A stretch of DNA of 64,000 nucleotides, taken from positions 2,356,001-2,420,000 of the forward strand of contig NC_135255.1 in assembly GCF_964204865.1 (NCBI RefSeq). Direction: 5' to 3'. Shown in pieces: positions 33,801-43,223 of the stretch. Every line of letters starts with the position of its first letter. Within the stretch, counting starts at the first letter, position 1. The notes beneath the pieces are model-generated. The model was not told where the DNA came from. It saw only the letters and a list, made by a program, of their open reading frames with translations, and searched no databases. Position numbers and translations under genes: made by a program. The stretch comes from Styela clava (Eukaryota; Chordata; Ascidiacea; Stolidobranchia; Styelidae).

Positions 33801-36800
33801 ATCATTTCAGTTGATATATATCTTACTTAGTTTATTATTATTTTACGTATTTTCCACAGAAAAGTCAATCAGCTTTCATGGTTGAATTTGATAAAACAAA
33901 GCGTGGTCCTGAAATGAGAATGGAAGAGATACCTCTGCATGATATTATTGCATTGCATGATGCTGAAAGACATTCTATTGTTCCTGGGGACAAGGTATGT
34001 TTTGGTGAGAGAGTGTGGGAAGTATACTAATGTGATAAAATTATGCATTGTTGATTTGTTGATCTAAATCACAATTCAGAATCCCTTGACAAAATGGCCA
34101 TTTTTAATCTTTAAAAATCATGTTTTGCAGTTGTCAAAATTGAAATTGATTTTCATCAGATATATGAGAATATGAATTATAAATTATGTACATGATATCT
34201 AGATAATTATTAAAACTGATTATGACATATATAGATCTAATAAATAAATAATACCACATAGGGCTATTTAATGAAAAGCGTGTTATATTTTATCTTATAT
34301 TTCAGGTACTGGCTCAATGGAGTAATGCTAGATCAAGGTTTGGTGCAGGAGATGTTTTATCAGGAGTTGAAAATAGAAAAGTTATCGGTATGTTCATCCA
34401 TAAAAAGCTGAAAAATATTTAGTCTTAGTTAACTTTTAAGATCATTGTGATCAATTTTTGGCGCAATATTATGAATTTCTAGATTCTAACTAGAATAGTT
34501 TTCTCCACCATTCAAGCCCATGTATTTGGAACATTTAACTATAGCTATTTTCATACCTAGACGGATCAAGTTTTTTCTTACCCATAAGGGGACCAATCAT
34601 ATAAATTTTTTGTTTTCGTTTTCTGTCCCTCTCGTGTTTACAAAGAATATTTTATTTAATTGCAGGAGATAGGCATGACAATGACTTAGTTGTTTCATTC
34701 TGGAATGGAAAAACTGAGAAAGTAAACAAAGGAGAAGCAATATGGATTCCTGGTCCACTATATGACAGGATTGTGACTGAGCTACAAATGCCGGTGAATT
34801 GCGATTTTTTAATGATTCCGATATATTTTGTCATTCGTACCAATTTTAGTTAAAGTGTGCCTGAATGAAGTTGTTTCAATATGTGAAATAACATGATATT
34901 TGATTGATCTAATGCTGCTAGCTTCTTGTCAAGCTAAATTTCAACTTTTCATCTGTGCTATTTCATTATATTCTGGTTAAGTTACTAGGTCAGTCACAAA
35001 GGGGTACTGAGGAACCAGTTGGGTTGAGGAAAAATTTTATCTGTTTATCTGTGACAAAGTGATTTGAAAATATTTTCATTTTTCGCTCATATTTGGAACA
35101 TGCATGTATTTATAATCATATATCATTAAATTTCTAGCTATCAGCTCGTAAAACATTCACAGATCTGGAAAAATCAACCAAATTAACACAGCCAGTACTT
35201 CATGATGACATACTCGATGTTCCGTTTATCGATCCATTGTAAGTTTAAAAAATGTATATGGGCATCTTTTTGTTTTGTGGATAGGATTTACATATTTATT
35301 TCTTAGGGAGTGGAAAGACGATAAGTTGGCTTAATTATACGGTGTAACAGGACCTCTTGTTACCAGTCCATGTTGGGTATGGGATTAGTTATACACTTAT
35401 TTGTTTCAGATGCATGGACTTAATGATGGTGGAAGCTGTAGCCGACCAGCAGTTATGTGAACCACCCTAAGAAGTCCAGCAATCCTCTCACACATAATTC
35501 AAAGTAATCATAGGTGCGATTGCGATGGCGAGCGTATTTCTATGGCTTAGCAAATTACTTCATACCACCATGCCAAGATGTGTGCAATGGATTTGGGTAG
35601 AAAAATAAACCTGGGAACATCTGTAACATTCATAGATGATCATGGTCATACTTTTCATGATGTTATTTTGTGATGAAGTTTTCTTCAAAATGAATTGATT
35701 TTTAAAAATTTTACAGGTATCGAGGTCTGTACTACACTTGGTGGAATCGTGGATATTACTATCTTCCAACATACCCACTGCTGACAAGTGTACCAACATA
35801 TCTGAGATCTTGGCCACATTTTTTATACCATCAACCGCATGTACTTTATGAAAAATATCCATGGCAGTATTGCTATCCTGAAAATGTTACTTCATACAAG
35901 CGGTATCCGTTAGATCAACCAAAATTTGCTGGTGGGTAGAGAAATAACGCTTAATTGTATACAAATATTTATCATTACAACAAACAGATTAAAGGAGATA
36001 AAGCATATCTATCTTAGGATAGAATTTACATATTTATTTCGGGGGAGCGGTAAGCCGATACGACGACTTAATCATATGGCGAATATTTGCCTCTCGTCTG
36101 GTTACCAGGTCGGGTATGTGATTAGTTAGTCAGTTATTTGTTTTCGGAAGCATCGACTTGATGGTGGAGGTAGCTGTAACCTACCAGCGGTTACGTAAAC
36201 CACCCTACGGCGGCGAGGAGTCCAGCAATTCTCTTGCACATGATCATCTCCGCATGGAATTCAAACCTGCGATTCCTTTCAGGGTAATCAGAGATGTGGT
36301 GGCGAGCTTATTCCTAATGCTTAGCACGATGTGCCACACCGCCGAGCTTAGGACTTGTTCATATAGCTATTAGACTTCTTTTCTTGTTACCAGTACAGGA
36401 GAACAGCCAACCTGGGTATAGAACCATATTCCTAGATGATGAACTAAACTTACCCACAATCAGTAAGCAGGGCTGTATAGTCGAAATTTGGGAACATGTG
36501 TTTATTAATATTGGGATTGTCGTATTTTGTAATGGTGGTAATCATTATAAGTCAATTTTTTGCTGTCAAAAATGGTGTTTTGGTATTGGGAATTGGAGTT
36601 TAACTGAGCTTTTGTCAACTAGAATTCATAGCCAGAGTTATTAAATGACTCAGAGTTTGGGGTCTGAGTGTGGTGATGACACCAACTACTCTGCCACAGT
36701 GAGAAGATTAGCAATCGACATGAGCATAAGCATCTCTCATTTTATTCAAACCGGTAAGGCATGTTCCTAATGCTTGGCACGATGCTGCAGCAGTTGAACT

Positions 36801-39800
36801 ATCAGCGATTAAATCAAATATTCAATTTATCTTACTATCTAAATTTCAAAATACCTGATATTGATAAATTGTTTCAGATGATTATGATGATGACAAAAGG
36901 CGTAGCAGTGATGTCGACCTTGAATTGGATAAATTGAAAGTTAAAAGGCATTCTTCAAGCAGCAGCAGCAGCAGTAGTAGTAGCAGGTATATCCAATATC
37001 AACTAAACTTTTATCCTATTCAGGAAAAATATAACTTCTGGAGATATAGCAAAGGAAAGTATCTTATCGTATATACTTCACTCACGTTTTCTGCAAGGAA
37101 TAAGACTGGATTTATTGTGTTGCTAGAGTTTTTTATCAACTTACCCCTCCCTCTTTATCTTGAAATTTTTGCAAAAACTGTGAATCATTTCGCAAAATAA
37201 GTATTTCAATAAACCATTTGCTTCATCAAATTCTTCTTTACTATAAAACTAGATCACTCTGTATTATTCTATTAGAAAAACAATTTTAAATTCTCTTTCT
37301 ATTTTCCAATTAGGTTACTAAAGACAACCATGGCAATCTTCTTGATAAAAAAGTGAATGAAGAGAGAAATTAAAGCCCAGTTTTGAACAAAACATTCAAT
37401 GTAGCATAATAACATTCATTTATTTATTATTTTCAGTTCAAGTTCATCAAGTTCTGATGATGATAAGAAATACAAAGACTTATTGACTGAACCTACATAC
37501 TTGCGAGACCAAGGAACGAATACTGATTATACTCTCAGAAGTTCAAAGCGAAGTTCATTTATTCGTCATGAACCAGAACCGAGACCAGAGTGGAAAAAAT
37601 ATTGGCCGCAAACACCTCAACCCAGGTTTCATCATATTCATCCAAGCAGACGAACCGTGAGTTTTATTTCCTGGTTTAATGCTATTTTCTGAATAAAATT
37701 TATATCGGTATCCAATTTAGTCATAGCTGAAGTCATTCTTTTTCTACACCACAAACTGTTATCAAATGCCCTGATCGAATGACTGAGAAATGCAAATGAA
37801 TAAGTTTTGAATCAACTAACTTTTCAGAATTTGTCTTTCAGTGCATATCGTATAACACTTTTCATCGTAATCACTAGGAAAGGCATGTAACCTTCAAAAT
37901 TTCTGGAGTGAAAATGCTGTAGAAAATAAATTTTTTTTTTGTGCAACTTTCAATCAGATATTAGAACATTGAGCGTTGCTACTTGATAACCCGCTTTTTT
38001 TCCCTACGACTTCCCTCCCCCAGTTTAACCGTGTGACCTTGAAGCCTTTTCACTCCCTAAAGATAAATGTGAAATTCTTACCCTATATATGTCAAGCCAA
38101 TGTATTATGTATATTTCTGTGCCAAACACTTTGAAATTTTGATACATCTTACAATATTTACCACTTGAATCAAATCTGTTAAAATCATAAAACAGATAAT
38201 CATAGTTCTTGTTTTTCCTCATATTCTATTTTGAACATCCTTGTTAGTTCCTATTAAAGTGTTAATATTCATTCACAACTATCGTTTCATACAGTGGGCA
38301 ACTGAGTATGATTCTGAATATCAACCAGCACATGTTAGAGGTATAGAACGAGATTATGCAAGATCAATGGACATTGCTGACTGTAAAAGGTTACTTATCA
38401 TCCTTGCTTTGTGTTAAATATGATTTATATGAAGGGAATATTTTTATATTTCACTATACATCAGATTAGCTGGAGCATCATCTATTGTCACCCATGTTTG
38501 AATTATGTTATTCACTCGCTTTATGATTGTCTACACTTACTTTAAAGCCTTAAATACTGATTTGGCTTCTGTTTAATATTATAATTTCTGAAAATATTTT
38601 TCTTCTTCAAATATTTGTTTGTCACAGATTGAAAACTCTAATGAGAATTCGATCAGATCTTGACAAACAAAGGAAATACGAAGAACAAATTCAAAGAACT
38701 ATCGATGCTAAATCTAAAATAAGTCAGGTGATTACTTGATTATTTTAAATTTCTAATTGTATGAAAACGCGCATTATATTGACCAGCAGCATGAAACCAT
38801 TCCATCGAAATACAGAAAAGGTAATTAACACTCGACTTTTTTGACTGATATACCAAAAAAAACAGTGCCTTGAAAATATTATGAGAGCTCACAATTTATA
38901 CTTTCAACTTGAGTTCGTGTCGTAGAGATTAATATGATTTTAGTCGGTGAGATGAATCTGTAATTATCGGCATATGTAATCTGCGGCATCTACACATATG
39001 AAGTTACCGCACTCAAGACATGATATGTTATTATTACACACAAAAATTCTAGAGAAATCTTGACATAAAGGAAACTGATGAATATAATCTTTATTGATAT
39101 TCCCCCCACTCAGGCATTCCGTGGTAAATTTTATGAGAAAGAAATGGATCACTTGAACAGAAGAAATCTTCATCAACAGTGGCTGCAACAAAGAAGAAAT
39201 CAATATGAATCAGCTCATGCAGTATTAAACAGAGCAGAAGAAAATCAAGAAAAACTGAGACAAGTATATATAGATAAATAGTTTTTTAGATAATGTATAG
39301 ATTGAATTGTTTTAGTTGAAACAAAAACATGGTAACAAAATTTAGTTTTATCTTCCCAAACATCAACCAAATTTTTGCCCTTATATGGCATTCTAAGCCT
39401 TAACTAAAGAATGCTTTTCAACTTTCAATTTATCCAATTCAAGATCGACATCACTTAAAAATATAGTTGAGGGGAATTTAGAATGGCTCTAGGTCAGGGC
39501 TACTCAACTATTTTCACCAAAGGCCCGTTTACAAAACCTCTAAATTACTGGGGTCCGGACATTTCAGGAAATTATTTAATTAAATAAACAAATGTGTTAT
39601 TAAATTACATACAAAAGCAATGGCTCACAGATATGGACACAAATGTCGCACATCGGTACTAGTACGACAAACTGTATAGCCGTGTATGTAAATAGCATAA
39701 AAATCATCAAAAGCTATAAAACAATGCTTATGCTGCAGATGCGGTCCATATTGAATGGTCGAAAGGTCCGGATTCGAACCGCGGTCCGCCAGTTGAGTAG

Positions 39801-41189
39801 CTCTAGACCAGTGGTTCCCAAACTTTTTGTACCATCGCCTCCCTACAGTAGTTTATACTAGTTCATTGCCCCCCCGGCACTGCGAAAAAAATGTAAAGTC
39901 TGAAACGAATATATTACAGACCGAATAACGAGATAAATCATAGTTTATAGTATTTTTTAATGAGATGGATGAGCTTGGTGTTTTTCAGCAAGTTTTTTAT
40001 AATATCTAAAATTACCCTGTTTACTGATGGAAAGGCGATTTTGTTGTTTTGATAGCAATAGTAGCACAGCTGAAAAGCCCTCATCATATTAGCGGTCGGA
40101 TATGAAAGAATCTAGGGTTCTACCTCCTCAAAAACCGCCATTTACTCTTGCCTTATAACATTTAACTCCCTAAATTCACCCCATTTTACATTTAGGGTTG
40201 CTAATCTTTTGCGGGTCACATATAATTTTTGAAAGTTGAAAACGGAACAGTCGTCTTATTAAAAAATTATTACAATGACATTTAATGTGACACTGTCTTG
40301 TTGCTGCATCACGCTTGATAGCTTAGCTTGATAGCTAAATGGGCATAATCCTAGTTCTAGCTTGTTCTTTGTAATGTTCATTTTTGAAAATAATTTTTCG
40401 CACACATATGTATTTCCAAACATCGAAATGAATGTTATCGCATGGTTTGTCAAATGTTGATAAAGATTATTGTTAAGAAGTTACACTCTTACACAAAAAT
40501 TAAGCAGTGATAAATTATTCCGTATTTTGCCGACCACTGGTATACGGAAACGACCGTATCTTACTGCAAAGACGAGTCCAGCTATCCTTTCATGTGTGAT
40601 AATCGCCTACGTGATTCAAACATACGAAAGCACGCAGAGTACAGTAATCAAGTGCACGAAGCACCGAACAAAAACAGTTTTCTAGAAATCGCCCCCCTGT
40701 CACCCCCTTCGACTTTTCGCCCCCTCCCCCCTCTGTAGCGTTATCGCCCACCAGGGGGCCATATCGCCCACTTTGGGAATCACTGCTCTAGACTACTATG
40801 CGATATTTTCTGTATGATATAAATCAATGAAACATCACAGGTTTAGCAGTTTACCTATTTATGTAAACATCATCAGAATACAGACATGGATTATATTTGA
40901 TCCAACTTTGAATGCATTGAAAAGTTGTGTTTAATTTAGAGACATGTGTGTAATTATCCTTTTTTCTTATAATGCTGGTGTTATCATTCTATGGTGTTTC
41001 ATGCCTTGTCTCTTTGTTGATCTGTAAAATCATTTTCTATTCTAGCTTGATCGTCAGGTACGTCAAATGGCACATTACCATGACATTGCAAGAAATGCAA
41101 ACTATGAAGCAGCAGTTGGTGCTAAGAAAAAAACAGCAATGGCAAATAGAAGAGCAAGATTGTTGGATATTGAATCACGCCGTTATTAA
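27808..41189 (+). CDS. VWA domain plus DUF4537/Tudor-like protein (VWA3B/C11orf16-like), sixteen exons
   Basis: Exons: 27808-27987, 31312-31470, 31897-32085, 32952-33109, 33607-33751, 33860-33994, 34306-34387, 34666-34793, 35138-35238, 35717-35931, 36878-36986, 37437-37656, 38295-38389, 38628-38727, 39114-39263, 41046-41189 (stop TAA). Phases agree throughout, giving 769 residues. Residues ~10-200 form a von Willebrand A fold with an intact MIDAS DxSxS motif (VIDTSWSM). A Pro/Tyr linker is followed by two barrel-like Tudor segments at ~235-390 (GTRVLARRQDGYYYRGNI; GDKVLAQW then DLVVSFWNGKTEKV), the DUF4537 type. Then come a Tyr/Trp-rich stretch, a Ser run (~525-540) followed by DDDKK, and a charged coiled coil (~640-769). 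I infer an intracellular protein: no signal peptide, and an X-box upstream suggests cilia. The ortholog name is uncertain; VWA3B and C11orf16 are nearest in domain content. Introns hold SINEs and hATs. Confidence 0.82.
28821..29040 (-). mobile_element. tRNA-derived SINE, 3' portion (copy A, first part)
   Basis: This portion matches copies at 35279 and 36016. It shares the tail word GGATTTAC.TATTTAT and then GGAAGCATGGACTTGATGG and CCAGCAATCCTCTC. It breaks off at 29040 where a hAT element begins; the rest of the SINE resumes at 30628. It lies antisense in intron 1 of the VWA/Tudor-like gene. Confidence 0.85.
29041..30619. mobile_element. hAT-type element inserted inside a SINE, with 8-bp duplication
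   Basis: The ends TAGGCTTGCACGTAATT and, on the complement of the right side, TAGGCTTGTACGTAATT are inverted with one mismatch. The flanks CTCTCGCA (29033-29040 and 30620-30627) are SINE sequence that other copies carry once. Both termini contain many copies of TTACG/CGTAA words, as expected of subterminal transposase sites. I see only short frames inside and no recognisable transposase, so this 1,579-bp copy is probably non-autonomous. Confidence 0.88.
30628..30732 (-). mobile_element. tRNA-like head of SINE copy A
   Basis: On the minus strand this holds a pol III A-box-like sequence GTGCTAAGCGTTAGG (30702-30716) and, 45 bases downstream, a perfect B box GGTTCGAATCCC (30645-30656). This is the best-preserved head of the family in the window. 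It was contiguous with 28821-29040 before the hAT insertion. Confidence 0.85.
35279..35570 (-). mobile_element. tRNA-derived SINE (copy B), degraded head
   Basis: It shares the tail GGATAGGATTTACATATTTATTTC and the conserved body (GGAGTGGAAAGACGAT, GCATGGACTTAATGATGG, AAGTCCAGCAATCCTCTCAC) with the other copies. The head is diverged and has lost a clear B box, although a GGCTTAGC A-box trace remains near 35542. It lies in the intron after exon 9 of the VWA/Tudor-like gene. Confidence 0.8.
36016..36346 (-). mobile_element. tRNA-derived SINE (copy C), full-length
   Basis: This is the most complete copy. On the minus strand it runs from a tRNA-like head with an A-box-like sequence (complement of 36314-36331) and a B box GGTTTGAATTCC (36256-36267), through the family body (complement of GGAAGCATCGACTTGATGG and GGCGGCGAGGAGTCCAGCAA), to the tail GAAATAAATATGTAAATTC. 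It lies in the intron between exons 10 and 11 of the VWA/Tudor-like gene. I could not identify clear target-site duplications. Confidence 0.85.
36665..36800 (-). mobile_element. SINE head fragment (copy D)
   Basis: This keeps only the tRNA-like part: a B-box trace (complement of TTCAAACC) near 36746 and the A-box region (complement of TCCTAATGCTTGGCACGATG) near 36765-36784. The body is missing. It lies about 320 bp from copy C in the same intron. Confidence 0.6.
39495..39806. mobile_element. hAT-type MITE with damaged right end
   Basis: The left terminus CAGGGCTACTCAACT is mirrored by AGTTGAGTAG at the right edge near 39791-39800. Inner words GGTCCGGA and GGCCCG are hAT-like. The last bases of the right end seem lost, so the duplication is uncertain; GCTCTAGG at the left and GCTCTAGA at the right are a possible pair. 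It lies in the last intron of the VWA/Tudor-like gene, directly beside another hAT. Confidence 0.65.
39809..40785. mobile_element. Non-autonomous hAT element with exact 8-bp duplication
   Basis: CTCTAGAC flanks both sides (39801-39808 and 40786-40793). The left end CAGTGGTTCCCAAACT and the complement of the right end CAGTGATTCCCAAAGT are inverted with two mismatches. The 977-bp interior has no transposase domain that I recognise. It sits in the last intron of the VWA/Tudor-like gene and shares its terminus type with the relic at 14940. Confidence 0.9.
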
Positions 41190-43223
41190 TAATTTCAAAT
41201 GCGAAGTTTTGTAATTTTAATCGTCAAGCAATGAGAATACTGCCGCGTGAATTTGCCACTGCACAGTTCACTGATGAGCATTACAGTTTATATTTCCAAA
41301 ATTGAGAAATTAAGGTCATGTATCACTCATAGATTAATCCTGCATTGAAATGCATACATGAACTCATATGCACTTAAATAAAATTCATGGTGCTGCCAAC
41401 AGGACCTGTTAGATAATATTATGTTTCTGCCTGAAAATATTTTTCAAGTTTAATATGGATACCATTATAATCTTTTAGTTTTAGAATCAAATTTCATATT
41501 TAACATTGGGTGATCAATAATAATGATAGATTGAGAAGCAAAATATTTGTTATTATCGTTGTTGTGGCATATCAAATTAAACAAAGTGTGTTTGAAAAAT
41601 GATTCTTTACTTCTTACATATTCAAATTACCTACCTATGTATTTTCCTTTTTTTGCCTAAATTTGTTTTGTAAGAAGGATTGAAACTAGTGTAGCCAATC
41701 AATAGTATTCCTAAATTAATTTCTATCTTTATCATTTTTTTCAGTAATTGAATCTTATAATCAACTAGACATTGTAGAGTAAATTGATCAGGAAGATTTA
41801 AAACCAAAGAGTTCTATCTTGATCCAAGCCAAAAACTTAATCAGTGAAGTAACCCATTGTTTAATGAAATATTATCTTTTTTCAATTGTTATATTTCAGT
41901 AAAATATACATATTGTGTGGATTTTGATCCTTGAATGTTAAAAAGTACATTTTTGTACAAATATACATTCAGCTGCTCCATATTTTTATACAATAATTTG
42001 GTATCATAAAAAATGATGGGCTTTTGTTCAAACTTACCATATTCATGAGACAACTCACCAAAATACGCTTATTATTCTTTGTTATAGCTCTCACTAAGTG
42101 AAGACGGAACTCCTACTCTAGTGCTCACAATATTATCTATAATTTTACTATTCCATGTATCTAATGTAGAATCATGTACTTAGCATTACTTTGACCTACC
42201 ACTGTATTTTTGTGACATTTTATTAGTAATCTGTAACAGTTTCTGATTTTCTTTTGTTATTGCACCGAATTTTACAATTAGCACAATTTTATGACTTGAT
42301 CGAGCAATATATATTTGAAAAATATCATACGAGTACTCTGTAAATGTGTATGTAAAATATGGAAATCTATCATTTGTAGTATGACTCATGCTCTTGCATT
42401 GGCCTAACTGAGTCTCAAAAATTAACTTTAAGCCACATATGTCATGTGGATAGACTTGATACTTAGAATCCCATGACTAAATTGGACTAGACTTTGTGCA
42501 ATTCGTGAGATTCAATTTCTTTTAGCAAGATTGCAGAGTTGGTGACTTGGTCATATTATGGCTTACACCTTTGAGTTGACCATGAATATGTGACCCATAA
42601 AGACCCATTCAATCAGCTGAATACAAGATTTCTTTTAGGAATGAAAGATTTTTTGAATCCTGAGCATAAGAATTAAAAGTGAAATCCAAGAAAAGAAATA
42701 GACAGATTTGAATTATTCAGCTGATCACTCAAGATCAATCCAAAAGAATTTGTCAGATGTAATCAGACATTTTAGGCAGACAGCACATACATGATTGCAT
42801 TGTACAATTTCAATATTGAGAAAATGTTTGCAAACTGATTTCAATATCTTAACTCTGTATGACATTAGTTAGATTCACAAACAAATTGGTGCGACATACT
42901 TGAGATCTTTTCAGTATGCATATCGACTTATGCTATGAAAAGTGATCTAAATAAGTATTAGGACAACAAATTTATATGTTTGTCATAACAAAGAATGGAA
43001 CATATAAAATAGAGATGCGATTCTTCCAATAAAACATTTGTATAAAAATTTCAAGAACATTCCAATGGCACATGATTTTATAAAAAATAAATAATTGCTT
43101 GAAACATACTCTTGACTAGAGCATCACATACACAGAAATACTTGTAAAGCATGATAAATCTGAATTGGCAAAAAAAAATATTATTAACTTTGATAACAAA
43201 TGAAAAATTTTCATTACAACTCA
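41190..43223. other. Convergent intergenic region
   Basis: The VWA/Tudor-like gene and the F-box/LRR gene end toward each other across this 2-kb AT-rich stretch, which presumably holds both 3' untranslated regions. I see no coding sequence or clear mobile element. Confidence 0.6.
41377..41382 (+). terminator. Candidate polyadenylation signal of the VWA/Tudor-like gene
   Basis: AATAAA occurs 188 bp after the TAA stop, a normal distance for a 3' untranslated region. The call rests on sequence and position only. Confidence 0.45.

Noticed and set aside
39765..39776. GATTCGAACC as the B box of a tRNA or SINE
   Set aside because: It lies within the hAT MITE terminus with no matching A box or tRNA fold around it.
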